A stretch of DNA of 64,000 bases from NCBI RefSeq assembly GCF_937468385.1, contig NZ_CALBWS010000025.1, positions 21,467-85,466 of the forward strand. The letters run 5' to 3'. Below are positions 40,242 through 49,824 of the stretch, one piece after another. Position 1 is the first letter of the stretch. Each line of letters opens with the position of its first letter. The notes beneath the pieces are model-generated. The model did not search any database. It saw only the letters and a program-made list of their open reading frames with translations, and had not been told where the DNA came from. The stretch comes from Neobacillus rhizosphaerae (GTDB taxonomy: Bacteria > Bacillota > Bacilli > Bacillales > Cytobacillaceae). The translations under genes and the position numbers were made by a program.

Positions 40242-42565
40242 TCTACTCCACCTTCTAAAAGCGCATGCTTTAAAACTTCATCTAAATGAGATACCGGTAC
40301 AAATTCCAATTCATTGCGGACACTTTCTGGAATGTCATCAATATCCTTTTCATTATCCTTTGGAAGAATAACTTTAGTCAGGCCTGCACGATGAGCACTA
40401 AGTGTTTTCTCTTTTAAACCGCCAATTGGTAACACTCTACCTCGTAATGTAATCTCTCCTGTCATTCCTACCTCGCGACGGATTGGTCTGCCCGTCAAGG
40501 CCGATACAAGCGCCGTTGCCATGGTGATACCTGCTGATGGTCCATCCTTTGGAACAGCCCCCTCGGGAACATGGATATGGATGTCATATTTTTCATGGAA
40601 ATCTTCATCTATGCCCAGTTCCTTCGTTTTGGAACGAATATAGCTAAACGCGGCCTGTGCTGACTCTTTCATTACGTCTCCAAGCTTACCGGTAAGGATG
40701 AGCTTACCTTTACCAGGTGAAAGGGATACCTCGATTTGCAGGGTGTCACCGCCAACGGTTGTATAGGCTAAACCTGTTGCAACCCCAACCTGATCTTCAG
40801 TCTCCGCCATTCCATAGTGGAATCTTGTTTTTCCTAAAAATTCCTCAACGTTCTTTTCGGTAACGATAACACGTTTTTTCTCGCCGGATACAATGATTTT
40901 CGCTGTTTTCCGGCAAATAGTTGCCATCTGACGCTCCAGACTTCGTACACCGGCTTCACGTGTGTAATAGCGGACGACTTTTAGAATCGCCTCATCACGC
41001 ACTTGAAGAATTCCTTTTGAAAGACCATTTTCTTTAATCTGCTTTGGCAGTAAATGATCGCGGCAAATATGAACTTTTTCTAGTTCTGTATAACCGGCGA
41101 TTGTGATGATTTCCATTCTATCAAGCAGCGGTGCCGGGATCGTTGATAGATTATTGGCGGTTGCAATGAACATGACTTTTGATAAATCATAGGTTTCTTC
41201 TATATAATGATCACTAAAATTATGGTTTTGTTCCGGGTCCAGTACTTCAAGCATTGCGCTGGATGGATCGCCGCGGAAATCACTCGACATTTTATCGATT
41301 TCATCTAATAAAAATACCGGGTTAATCGTCCCAGCTTTTTTCATCCCTTGAATGATTCGGCCTGGCATGGCCCCAACATAGGTTCTTCGATGCCCGCGAA
41401 TTTCCGATTCATCACGAACACCACCAAGGGATACCCGGACAAAATTGCGATTAAGCGAAGTGGCAATTGAACGAGCAAGACTTGTTTTTCCAACACCTGG
41501 AGGTCCGGCAAGACAAAGAATCGGACCTTTTAAGGAATTGGTCAACTTCTGAACAGCTAAATATTCGAGTACCCGTTCCTTTACTTTTTCGAGTCCGTAA
41601 TGATCCTGATTTAGGATTTTTTCTGCACGGTTAATATCAATATCATCCTCCGTCTTTTTTGACCACGGGATGGAAATCAACCAATCAATATAGTTACGAA
41701 TGACGGCACTTTCAGCGGAACTAGTTGGAACCTTTTCATAGCGGTCCAGCTCCTTCAGTGCTGCTTTAAGGGCATGTTCAGGCATTCCGGCCTGCTCTAC
41801 TTTTTTTGTTAGTTCGGCGATTTCGCCTGTTTTACCTTCTTTATCGCCTAATTCCTTCTGAATTGCCTTCATTTGCTCGCGAAGGTAATACTCTTTTTGT
41901 GTTCTTTCCATGGAGCGCTTAACACGCTGGCCAATCTTTTTTTCTAAATTTAGAACTTCTTTTTCGTTATGGATCGTGTCAATAACACGGTTTACCCTTT
42001 GTTTAATATCAATTGTTTCAAGTATGTCTTGTTTTTCCTTCAGCTTGATGGGTAAATGGGAAGCAATAATATCCGCCATTCTACCAGGTTCCTCTATATC
42101 AGAAACAGCGGCATACGTTTCTGCCGAGATTTTCTTTGATAATTTTATGTATTGTTCGAAATAATCGAGCATCGTTCTCATCAAGGCCTGGTCTTCGACA
42201 TCTTTAGTATCTGGGTCATCAAAGGTGACAATGTTTACGGAATAATAGTCCTCTTCATCAAAAAATGAAACAATTTCCGCTCTATTTAATCCTTCTACCA
42301 ATACGCGAATCGTTCCGTTTGGCAGTTTTAGCATTTGCTTAACCTTTGTTAACGTTCCAAGCTTGTATAAGTCCTCTTCAGAAGGCTCATCAACGGAGAC
42401 GTCCTTTTGAGTGGTTAAGAATATTAAATGGTCTTCTACCATTGCTTTTTCGAGTGCCTGTACTGATCGTTCCCGACCAACATCTAAATGAAGCACCATT
42501 GTCGGATAGACAAGCAATCCCCGAAGCGGCAGGAGGGGTACGATCAATTCGTTCTTTTTCGCCAA
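40238..42565 (-). CDS. lonA: ATP-dependent protease LonA
   Basis: Cytoplasmic AAA+ serine-lysine protease for misfolded and regulatory proteins. The start is TTG 42565 (MAKKNELIVPLLPLRGLLVYP), with GGAGGTG 7 nt upstream; the open frame extends six codons further without a site. The 775 aa protein has the N-terminal substrate domain (1-200), a coiled coil, Walker A GPPGVGKTS (near 355), Walker B VFLLDEIDKM, and the protease dyad Ser in PKDGPSAGIT and Lys in GGLKEKTLSA. A sigma-A promoter lies 65 bp upstream. ysxC follows with a 4 bp overlap. Confidence 0.97.
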   Translation of the reverse strand: MAKKNELIVPLLPLRGLLVYPTMVLHLDVGRERSVQALEKAMVEDHLIFLTTQKDVSVDEPSEEDLYKLGTLTKVKQMLKLPNGTIRVLVEGLNRAEIVSFFDEEDYYSVNIVTFDDPDTKDVEDQALMRTMLDYFEQYIKLSKKISAETYAAVSDIEEPGRMADIIASHLPIKLKEKQDILETIDIKQRVNRVIDTIHNEKEVLNLEKKIGQRVKRSMERTQKEYYLREQMKAIQKELGDKEGKTGEIAELTKKVEQAGMPEHALKAALKELDRYEKVPTSSAESAVIRNYIDWLISIPWSKKTEDDIDINRAEKILNQDHYGLEKVKERVLEYLAVQKLTNSLKGPILCLAGPPGVGKTSLARSIATSLNRNFVRVSLGGVRDESEIRGHRRTYVGAMPGRIIQGMKKAGTINPVFLLDEIDKMSSDFRGDPSSAMLEVLDPEQNHNFSDHYIEETYDLSKVMFIATANNLSTIPAPLLDRMEIITIAGYTELEKVHICRDHLLPKQIKENGLSKGILQVRDEAILKVVRYYTREAGVRSLERQMATICRKTAKIIVSGEKKRVIVTEKNVEEFLGKTRFHYGMAETEDQVGVATGLAYTTVGGDTLQIEVSLSPGKGKLILTGKLGDVMKESAQAAFSYIRSKTKELGIDEDFHEKYDIHIHVPEGAVPKDGPSAGITMATALVSALTGRPIRREVGMTGEITLRGRVLPIGGLKEKTLSAHRAGLTKVILPKDNEKDIDDIPESVRNELEFVPVSHLDEVLKHALLEGGVE

Positions 42566-42629
42566 TATACTGCACCTCCACATGCAAATCCAATTTTTTC
42601 AACTGCGAATGCAGAATAGTCTTTGTACA

Positions 42630-42658
42630 ATTCTATCTTATTTATTTTTCAGTGTCTA
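42630..42658 (-). promoter_or_regulatory. Sigma-A promoter of lonA-ysxC
   Basis: Minus strand TAGACA (42658-42653), 17 bp, TAGAAT (42635-42630). Each hexamer matches 5 of 6 to TTGACA and TATAAT. Confidence 0.6.
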
Positions 42659-42756
42659 TTTTTAGAATATCCCTTTATCAATATAACTTTATTTTCTCCA
42701 TTTGAACTAAATTTTCTCCCAACAAATCTTTGCAAATATTTCTTTTTTAAAATTAC

Positions 42757-42804
42757 GCAAAAAAAAGACTTCGGTTTGGCAGCTGAACCAAAAACCGAAG
42801 TTCA
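42757..42804 (-). terminator. Terminator after lonB
   Basis: Minus-strand stem ACTTCGGTTT / AAACCGAAGT with a 14 nt loop, followed by CT8. It closes the lonB transcript before the lonA promoter. Confidence 0.85.
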
Positions 42805-42807
42805 CTA

Positions 42808-44475
42808 TTAAATCGTTTCTTTTTTGGAAAGCTCTATCGAAGCTGGAATAGCTTCCGTCTTGCCATAGGCATTGACAAGCGCAATTTCAAATACCTCATG
42901 AAGATGGGTTACTGGAACAATATGAATTCCATCGATTTCATTTAAAATGGTTTGCATATTTTCTTCTGGAATAATGACTGTTTGCACTCCTGCCTTCCGA
43001 GCAGCCTTTACTTTCGGATAGACGCCGCCGATTGGTTTCACATTTCCATGAATACTAATTTCGCCCGTCATCGCAACCGTGTTATCAACCGGAATTTTGT
43101 ATATAGCGGAGTAAATCCCTGTCGCCATGGCGATTCCCGCTGAAGGACCGTCAATTGGAACCCCACCTGGAAAATTAACATGGATGTCATAGTCATTCGC
43201 TGGTACACCCATCGACCGTAAAACGGTAATCACATTTTCAATCGAACCGCGCGCCATACTTTTTCGTCGAATCGACTTTCCTTGGCTGCCAATGCTTTCT
43301 TCTTCCACAATTCCAGTAATATTAATCGAACCTTTTTCCTTTGCCGGAATTACGGTCACTTCAATTTCAAGAAGGGCTCCGGAATTCGGTCCATAAACAG
43401 CTAGGCCATTTACAAGACCTATATGAGATATATCATTGATTTTTCGTTCCATCCGAGGGGTCATCTGACTGGAATGGATCACCCACTCGATATCTTCGTC
43501 TTTGATATAAGCTCGGTCTTCGGTAATCGCAAGTCCAGCAGCGATTTGAATCATATTGACTGTCTCACGGCCATTTCGTGCATATGTAGATAAGGTATTA
43601 ACGCCTGTATCATTTATTTGCAGTTTTACTTTTTCAGCCGCTTTTTTTGCCACTTTCACAATTTCATCCTGGGTTAAATCCCGAAAGAAAACCTCCATAC
43701 AGCGGGAACGAATGGCTGGAGGAATTTCACTCGGTGTTCTCGTCGTTGCCCCAATTAAGCGGAAATCAGCGGGAAGGCCATTTTTAAATATATCATGAAT
43801 ATGCGTCGGGATTTGGTTATTTTCCTCATGATAATAGGCACTTTCGAGGAATACCTTTCGATCCTCTAATACTTTTAACAGCTTGTTCATTTGAATCGGA
43901 TGCAATTCACCAATTTCATCGATAAAAAGGACACCGCCATGAGCATTTGTAACTGCTCCCTGTTTTGGCTGCGGGATACCCGCCTGGCCCATCGCCCCTG
44001 CCCCCTGATAAATCGGGTCATGGACAGATCCAATTAATGGGTCGGCAATCCCTCTTTCGTCAAATCTTGCGGTTGTGGCATCTAATTCGATAAAAACAGA
44101 TGCCGGTTTAAATGGTGATTTTTGATTCTTTTTTGCTTCCTCCAAAACAAGTCGTGCAGCTGCTGTTTTACCAATTCCAGGTGGTCCATAAATGATCACA
44201 TGTTGTGGATTTGGTCCGCACAAAGCTGCTTTTAATGATTTTATTCCATCTTCTTGACCAACAATATCCAGAAAGCTTGTAGGGCGAACTTTTTCGGCCA
44301 ATGGTTCTGTTAATGAAATGGATCTCATTTTACGAAGCTGCTCCATTTCCTTCCGGGATTCCCGATCAATGGACACTTTTTGTGTACGCTGATTCCTCAG
44401 CAAATTCCAAAAATACAGCCCAATGATAATTCCGAAAAACAACTGTATAAATAAGGCAATCCCCGTCCAACTCAT
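42808..44475 (-). CDS. lonB: ATP-dependent protease LonB (sporulation)
   Basis: Membrane-tethered Lon protease made mainly in the forespore in B. subtilis, where it limits sigma-G activity. The start is ATG 44475 (MSWTGIALFIQ), with AGGAGGG 6 nt upstream; the longer open frame has no site. The 555 aa protein has an N-terminal membrane helix (about 5-22) in place of the Lon substrate domain, Walker A GPPGIGKTA (near 100), Walker B LFIDEIGEL, and the protease dyad Ser in PIDGPSAGIA and Lys in GGVYPKVKA. Flanked by terminators on both sides, so it is transcribed alone. Confidence 0.97.
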   Translation of the reverse strand: MSWTGIALFIQLFFGIIIGLYFWNLLRNQRTQKVSIDRESRKEMEQLRKMRSISLTEPLAEKVRPTSFLDIVGQEDGIKSLKAALCGPNPQHVIIYGPPGIGKTAAARLVLEEAKKNQKSPFKPASVFIELDATTARFDERGIADPLIGSVHDPIYQGAGAMGQAGIPQPKQGAVTNAHGGVLFIDEIGELHPIQMNKLLKVLEDRKVFLESAYYHEENNQIPTHIHDIFKNGLPADFRLIGATTRTPSEIPPAIRSRCMEVFFRDLTQDEIVKVAKKAAEKVKLQINDTGVNTLSTYARNGRETVNMIQIAAGLAITEDRAYIKDEDIEWVIHSSQMTPRMERKINDISHIGLVNGLAVYGPNSGALLEIEVTVIPAKEKGSINITGIVEEESIGSQGKSIRRKSMARGSIENVITVLRSMGVPANDYDIHVNFPGGVPIDGPSAGIAMATGIYSAIYKIPVDNTVAMTGEISIHGNVKPIGGVYPKVKAARKAGVQTVIIPEENMQTILNEIDGIHIVPVTHLHEVFEIALVNAYGKTEAIPASIELSKKETI

Positions 44476-44687
44476 ACATTTCCCTCCTGCAACTAAAGAC
44501 TCAATATATATTAATAAGTATTTCCTGCAGGTTGACGGAATAAACCACAAACTGTAAAAACTAATTATCAAGGGAATGATGGTTCGGATACTTAATTATC
44601 ATTTGGGCTATTTTGCAATCGATTTTGGCCGTTTTTAAAATGTTTCTGCTATTTTTTAAGTAGTATTGGCAAATTAAACATTTTCTC

Positions 44688-44717
44688 AAAAAAAAAACCC
44701 AGCTATAAGCTAGGTTT
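44688..44717 (-). terminator. Terminator after clpX
   Basis: Minus-strand stem AACCTAGC / GCTGGGTT with a TTATA loop, followed by at least nine T. Confidence 0.88.
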
Positions 44718-44725
44718 CATACATT

Positions 44726-45985
44726 TTAGGCAGATTTTTCTTCAGCGATAACTGTTCCATCTTCTAAAACAAGCTTCGGAACACTATTTTCGATAACTGT
44801 ATCTTTTGTAATGATACACTTGGTGATGTCCTCGCGAGATGGAAGATCAAACATGACATCCAACATGATTCCCTCAATAATCGAACGTAAACCACGGGCG
44901 CCCGTTTTTCTTTCAATCGCCTTTTTAGCAATCTCCACAAGTGCACCATCTTCAAATTCCAGCTCAACATCGTCGATTTCAAGCATTTTTTGATATTGTT
45001 TAACAAGCGCATTTTTCGGCTTTGTTAAAATCTCAATCAATGCCACTTCATCTAACTGTTCAAGGCTAGCGATTACCGGAAGACGGCCGATAAATTCTGG
45101 AATTAATCCAAAACGAAGTAAGTCCTCAGGCAATACTTTTGAAAGTAGCTCTTTTTGTCCAATTTCTGGCTGTTTTAAATCAGATCCAAAGCCAATTACT
45201 TTTTGGCCTAAGCGGCGCTTGATAATCGGCTCAATACCGTCAAATGCTCCACCACAGATAAATAAAATATTGGTTGTATCGATTTGAATAAACTCTTGAT
45301 GTGGATGTTTCCGTCCGCCTTGAGGTGGAACACTAGCCACCGTACCTTCAAGAATTTTTAATAATGCCTGCTGCACGCCTTCACCAGAAACATCTCTTGT
45401 AATCGAAGGATTTTCTGATTTACGGGCAATTTTATCAATTTCATCAATATAAATAATCCCTTTTTCTGCTTTTTCCACATCATAGTCAGCAGCTTGAATT
45501 AATTTTAATAAAATGTTTTCAACGTCTTCCCCAACATAGCCTGCTTCAGTAAGGGAGGTAGCATCGGCAATCGCGAATGGTACATTCAAGATACGAGCCA
45601 ATGTTTGCGCCAATAAAGTCTTACCACTACCAGTTGGTCCAATCATACAAATATTACTTTTTGAAAGCTCAACATCATCAATTTTACTGTTGGAATTGAT
45701 GCGCTTGTAGTGATTATAAACCGCTACAGACAGTGATTTTTTTGCCTGGTCTTGGCCGATGACATATTCATTAAGAATTTCACAGATTTCCTTTGGCTTT
45801 GGAACGTCTTTAAATTCTACTTCTTCTTCCGTTCCAAGCTCTTCCTCAACGATTTCTGTGCAAAGCTCGATACATTCATCACATATATAAACACCCGGCC
45901 CGGCAACTAATTTACGAACTTGATCCTGTGTTTTACCACAGAAGGAACATTTTAATTGTCCTTTTTCATCATTAAATTTAAACAA
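44726..45985 (-). CDS. clpX: ATP-dependent Clp protease ATP-binding subunit ClpX
   Basis: AAA+ unfoldase that feeds ClpP. The 419 aa sequence has the N-terminal zinc-binding domain (CSFCGKTQDQV and CDECIELC, four cysteines), Walker A GPTGSGKT (near 118), Walker B IIYIDEIDKI, and the ClpP-binding loop region. I chose TTG at 45985 (MFKFNDEKGQLK), which has AAGGGGTG 6 nt upstream and gives the B. subtilis N-terminus; the GTG three codons earlier overlaps that same site. tig lies 431 bp upstream with its own terminator. Confidence 0.97.
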   Translation of the reverse strand: MFKFNDEKGQLKCSFCGKTQDQVRKLVAGPGVYICDECIELCTEIVEEELGTEEEVEFKDVPKPKEICEILNEYVIGQDQAKKSLSVAVYNHYKRINSNSKIDDVELSKSNICMIGPTGSGKTLLAQTLARILNVPFAIADATSLTEAGYVGEDVENILLKLIQAADYDVEKAEKGIIYIDEIDKIARKSENPSITRDVSGEGVQQALLKILEGTVASVPPQGGRKHPHQEFIQIDTTNILFICGGAFDGIEPIIKRRLGQKVIGFGSDLKQPEIGQKELLSKVLPEDLLRFGLIPEFIGRLPVIASLEQLDEVALIEILTKPKNALVKQYQKMLEIDDVELEFEDGALVEIAKKAIERKTGARGLRSIIEGIMLDVMFDLPSREDITKCIITKDTVIENSVPKLVLEDGTVIAEEKSA

Positions 45986-46373
45986 ACCTTTCACCCCTTA
46001 AAACGTGTTAAAACTCATAATTAAAGCCGCGATTCACACAAACAAAATCCGAGTCTTTTTCTAACAATTCAATAGTATGTATTTTGCATTGTAACACATT
46101 AAGCCAATGGACTGGAAATAAAAAGCTTTACACATTATGTTTTACATTACTCATTTTTGGTTTGTGTAAGTCATGTTAAAAAAACTTATGTACTCATTAA
46201 TTTTAACCATAATTTTTAAAAATAAATCTAAAACCTGTATGGAAATTATTTATTCGCTGTTGATTGCTTGTTTTCCTGTCCATTGTTTAAAAAAACCGGA
46301 TGCCCAGACGTTGGAGCTAGACATTAAAAAGGTTTCCCTTTGCTTATTATAATATGTAATAGAAAAAATGTAT
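45986..46373. other. clpX-tig intergenic region
   Basis: No gene is seen in the 431 bp between clpX and tig. Near 46081-46130 there are weak promoter-like hexamers (TACAAT, TACTAT) for clpX but none convincing. A degenerate piece at 46307-46327 (TTGGAGCTAGACATT) resembles, in reverse orientation, the TGTCCAGCTCCAGC repeat seen at 56103. The tig terminator follows at 46374. Confidence 0.4.
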
Positions 46374-46405
46374 AAAACAAGGCACGATCAAAAATCGTGC
46401 CTTGC
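46374..46405 (-). terminator. Terminator after tig
   Basis: Minus-strand perfect stem AAGGCACGAT / ATCGTGCCTT with loop TTTTG, followed by GTTTTAT. Confidence 0.85.
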
Positions 46406-46416
46406 ATTATTTAAAA

Positions 46417-47694
46417 TTATTTCTTGTTTTCAACAAGAAAGTCTACTGCTTTTTTAAGAAGAAGATCTGCTTTAATTCCTTCTAAACCGCCAAGCGCTTG
46501 TTTAATGCTGTCAACAGTCATGTTGTACATACCAGCCATTTTTTCAAGCTCAACGTTAACTTCTTCGTCCGTTATTTCAAGGTTTTCAGCTTTTGCAATC
46601 GCTTCTAATGTTAAGTTCATTTTTACGCGATTTTGAGCTTCTTCCTTCATTTGTCCGCGAAGTGCATTTTCATCTTGACCAGAGAATTGGAAGTAAAGTT
46701 CAAGGTTCATACCTTGCATTTGCAGGCGTTGTTCGAATTCTTGAAGCATACGGTTAACTTCAGTATCAACCATCACTTCTGGAACTTCCACTTCAGCGTT
46801 TGCAGCAGCTGTTTCTACTACTGTGTCACGTAGGTGGTGCTCAGCTTCATGCTTTTTACTGTCTTCTAAACGAGTTTTGATTTTCTCTTTAAGCGCGTCT
46901 AATGTTTCGACTTCATCGTCAACATCTTTTGCAAACTCGTCATCTATTTCAGGAAGTTCTTTTCCTTTAATTTCATGAACCGTTACTTTGAAAACTGCTA
47001 GTTTACCAGCAAGCTCAGCAGCATGGTATTCTTCAGGGAATGTTACTTCCACATCTTTAGATTCGCCAGCAGCTAGACCTACTAATTGTTCTTCAAAGCC
47101 TGGGATGAATGAGCCTGAACCAAGTTCAAGTGAGTGGTTTTCAGCTTTTCCACCTTCGAACGCTTCACCATCAACAAAGCCTTCAAAGTCTAAAACAACA
47201 GTATCACCGTTTACGGCAGTGCCTTCTTCTTTAACAACAAGCTCTGCTTGACGCTCTTGAAGAGTTTTTAATTCGTTTGCAACGTCTTCGTCCGTAACAG
47301 TTGTATCAAGGTCTTCCACTTCTAAGCCTTTGTATTCGCCTAATTTCACTTCTGGCTTAACCTGAACCGTTGCTTTGAAGATAAGGTCTTTGCCTTTTTC
47401 CATTTGCTCAATGTCGATATCAGGTCGGTCAATTGGCTCGATACCTGCTTCATCAATTGCATTTCCGTATGCTTCTGGAAGAAGAATATCTAATGCATCT
47501 TGATAAAGTGATTCTACACCGAAGCGCTTTTCAAACATTCCCCGTGGCATTTTTCCTTTACGGAAGCCTGGTACGCTTACTTGCTTTACAACTTTTTGGA
47601 ATGCCTCGTCTAAACCTTTGCTAACTTGGTCCGCACTTACTTCAACTGTAAGGACACCGCGGTTTCCTTCTAACTTTTCCCATTTTGCTGTCAT
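46417..47694 (-). CDS. tig: Trigger factor
   Basis: Ribosome-bound chaperone with peptidyl-prolyl isomerase activity. The 425 aa sequence has the ribosome-binding signature (SVPGFRKGKMPRGMFEKRFG, about 40-60), an FKBP-type domain (about 155-245, GDTVVLDFEGFVDGEAFEGG) and a helical C-terminal chaperone domain (about 250-425). A sigma-A promoter with extended -10 lies about 135 bp upstream. It has its own terminator, so clpX should have an additional promoter. Confidence 0.98.
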   Translation of the reverse strand: MTAKWEKLEGNRGVLTVEVSADQVSKGLDEAFQKVVKQVSVPGFRKGKMPRGMFEKRFGVESLYQDALDILLPEAYGNAIDEAGIEPIDRPDIDIEQMEKGKDLIFKATVQVKPEVKLGEYKGLEVEDLDTTVTDEDVANELKTLQERQAELVVKEEGTAVNGDTVVLDFEGFVDGEAFEGGKAENHSLELGSGSFIPGFEEQLVGLAAGESKDVEVTFPEEYHAAELAGKLAVFKVTVHEIKGKELPEIDDEFAKDVDDEVETLDALKEKIKTRLEDSKKHEAEHHLRDTVVETAAANAEVEVPEVMVDTEVNRMLQEFEQRLQMQGMNLELYFQFSGQDENALRGQMKEEAQNRVKMNLTLEAIAKAENLEITDEEVNVELEKMAGMYNMTVDSIKQALGGLEGIKADLLLKKAVDFLVENKK

Positions 47695-47827
47695 ACCTTT
47701 TTCCCTCCAACAAATCTATTCTCATTTCATTCGTAACGAATTTAGAGTCGGAAAATGACTTGTCCACCAAGCACTATTTCCATTTTTTAAATGTAAAATA
47801 TAGTTTTTTACACAATGCAACCCCTAC

Positions 47828-47855
47828 ATTATATCATAGGTTTGTTTTCTTTCAA
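47828..47855 (-). promoter_or_regulatory. Sigma-A promoter of tig
   Basis: Minus strand TTGAAA (47855-47850), 16 bp, TATAAT (47833-47828), preceded by TGA to form an extended -10. It lies between the ysoA stop and tig. Confidence 0.7.
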
Positions 47856-47864
47856 CAGCGAAGC

Positions 47865-48890
47865 CTATATATTAGGATAAGAAATTTTCTCTATTTCCTC
47901 GATTTTTACAATCGCCTGACCAATTTCTTTCGGGTGAACAGCATATTCACTTGCGATTTTACCGATTTTCGGATCTAATCCCATGTATTCTTGTGCAAGT
48001 AGGTGGAAAGCACCAGCCCAAGCAGCAGAACTTTCCGGCTCAAGCTCGAAAGGATAGCTGATAAAAAAAATCCGTTCTATCATTCCGACTGTATTTTCAA
48101 ACAGGACTGGATTGTCACTTTCCAATCCGTTTGCTAATAATTCTTTTACCTTTATCATTCTTGGCTGCAAGTTAACCTCTGGCAGCTGCGTTGGAATCAC
48201 CTTTTCTTCCATCGAAAATTTCCTGACTACTAATTCCCGCTCAATTTCTTGCTCCTGTAAAAGTGTTAGCAGCATCGTTTTGAGAAATGGATGCCCTCCG
48301 TCTACTTTCAAATATTCAGCAATTTCTTCGACATAGGGGCGGATATTTTTTTCAGCCAAACTAGCAACAATCAGCATTTGATCATTTAGATTATCGATTT
48401 CAAAAAGATTTAACTGTTTAACAGTGCTTTCTTCTGGCACTGTTTCAGTTACGTCTTGTTGGCGATTCTCGGCCATCCGCCGGCTGAATTGTAGAATGGT
48501 AATGAAATGATCATGTTTTTCTGGAGGAATTTCTTTCTCATCTAATAAAGCTTCAATGGTCGAGACGATTTCTTGATACTCATGCAGCTGAATCAGCACC
48601 GTTAAATATAAATCCACCATTTGAAAATAGTCACCAATTCCTTTTAAGAGCATTTCATTTGCCAGTAATTTTGCTTTTTTAAAAGAAGATACTTCAAAAT
48701 AAGCAAATACAAGCCCGATTAATATATCGTCATTATCTGGGTCTAGTTCTTTTGCTTCTTCCAACAGATTTATGGCTTCGTTAAATTTTTTATTATGGAG
48801 GCTTTCTAAGCCTTTTGCTGTTAATCTCTTTTCAATTCCGGGAAAAAAGATGACATTATCTTTTCTCTTCGCTTGCTCCCGTTTCTTCAT
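47865..48890 (-). CDS. ysoA: TPR-repeat protein YsoA
   Basis: Tetratricopeptide-repeat protein of unknown partner. The chosen start MKKREQAKRKDNVIFF (48890) has AGGACGG 8 nt upstream; an open frame 15 codons longer has no site. In the 341 aa sequence, residues 22-130 contain TPR-like helix pairs (GLESLHNKKFNEAINLLEEAKELDPDNDDILIG). The rest is helical, with no catalytic motif. Position directly upstream of tig is the same as B. subtilis ysoA, which supports the name. Confidence 0.88.
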   Translation of the reverse strand: MKKREQAKRKDNVIFFPGIEKRLTAKGLESLHNKKFNEAINLLEEAKELDPDNDDILIGLVFAYFEVSSFKKAKLLANEMLLKGIGDYFQMVDLYLTVLIQLHEYQEIVSTIEALLDEKEIPPEKHDHFITILQFSRRMAENRQQDVTETVPEESTVKQLNLFEIDNLNDQMLIVASLAEKNIRPYVEEIAEYLKVDGGHPFLKTMLLTLLQEQEIERELVVRKFSMEEKVIPTQLPEVNLQPRMIKVKELLANGLESDNPVLFENTVGMIERIFFISYPFELEPESSAAWAGAFHLLAQEYMGLDPKIGKIASEYAVHPKEIGQAIVKIEEIEKISYPNI

Positions 48891-48950
48891 AAAAAAAACC
48901 GTCCTTCGGCTTGTCGTTGAAAAATAGTTTAGCATAAAAAAAGGATAAAG

Positions 48951-49038
48951 AAAACTCGCCGATTGGCGAGCCCCTAAGGGCGAAGACAGAGGCGTAGTTG
49001 CACTTATGCCTGATAGAAAGTTATACTTTCCTATCGGT
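48951..49038 (-). repeat. Two-hairpin dispersed element, copy D
   Basis: On the minus strand: hairpin GATAGGAAAG / CTTTCTATC, then GCATAAGTGCAACTACGCC and TCTGTCTTCGCC, then hairpin CTCGCC / GGCGAG followed by TTTTC. The middle and second hairpin match copy A (6366-6454) closely. The first hairpin has a different sequence but both arms changed together. Confidence 0.75.
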
Positions 49039-49073
49039 CAAAAAAAACTCACCCTGAAAGGCGAGATCAAAAA

Positions 49074-49104
49074 AACAAAAAAACCTCACTTTAAAAGTGA
49101 GGTT
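49074..49104 (-). terminator. Terminator after tRNA-Arg
   Basis: Minus-strand perfect stem AACCTCACTT / AAGTGAGGTT with a short loop, followed by T7G. Confidence 0.88.
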
Positions 49105-49123
49105 AATGGTTTAGTATGTAGTA

Positions 49124-49200
<77 letters not shown>

Positions 49201-49278
49201 GTATGCAGTTATCGAAGACAAGATTTATTATATTATCCTAATATCTAAAAGTCAACAGTTATTTGTTCATTTTTTTCA

Positions 49279-49308
49279 AGAAGAAGGGGGAGATATTTCC
49301 CCCCTTCA
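49279..49308 (-). terminator. Terminator after ysnB
   Basis: Minus-strand stem GAAGGGGG / CCCCCTTC with a 9-nt loop, followed by TTCTTG and then AAAAAAA; the T tract is weak, so efficiency is uncertain. Confidence 0.6.
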
Positions 49309-49824
49309 CTTTGGCAAAGTAAATTCACGGGCCAACTCTGCCATTTCCTTCCCATTCATTTCAAACACAGACAGTTTTATTTTTTCCTCAAGCAAATCAA
49401 GAATCACATATGTTTTTTCCATGGGCTCTCGTGGCAGGCGGATGCTGCCGGGATTTAAAAATAAGGTATCATCTATTACTTCCGCACTCAAGATGTGAGA
49501 ATGACCGAAGCAGACGACATCCGCATTCACTTCCTGCGCCCTATATTTTAGATTCATCAATGAAGTTTTCACAGAATAACGATGTCCATGGGTAATAAAG
49601 AACTTCCGACCAGAAACCTCAGAAATCGTCTCTAATGGATACCCGCCGCTGAAATCACAATTTCCCATTACAGTCAAATAACCAGAAATGGATTTATCAT
49701 CCGGCGTTAGCTGGGAATCACCGCAATGAATCATCATGTCCACTTCGTTTATATGCCTTTCCCTTAGAACCTCGAGTTCCTTCGTCAATCCATGACTATC
49801 ACTGACGATTAATACCTTGCTCAT
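49306..49824 (-). CDS. ysnB: Metallophosphoesterase YsnB (YfcE/MJ0936 family)
   Basis: Small calcineurin-like phosphodiesterase. The 172 aa sequence has all metal-binding motifs in order: SDSHG (near 8), CGDSQ (about 36), GNCD (about 52), ITHGHRYSV (about 75) and GHSH (about 100). The natural substrate is not known. It overlaps rdgB by 4 bp as in B. subtilis rph-ysnA-ysnB. Confidence 0.94.
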   Translation of the reverse strand: MSKVLIVSDSHGLTKELEVLRERHINEVDMMIHCGDSQLTPDDKSISGYLTVMGNCDFSGGYPLETISEVSGRKFFITHGHRYSVKTSLMNLKYRAQEVNADVVCFGHSHILSAEVIDDTLFLNPGSIRLPREPMEKTYVILDLLEEKIKLSVFEMNGKEMAELAREFTLPK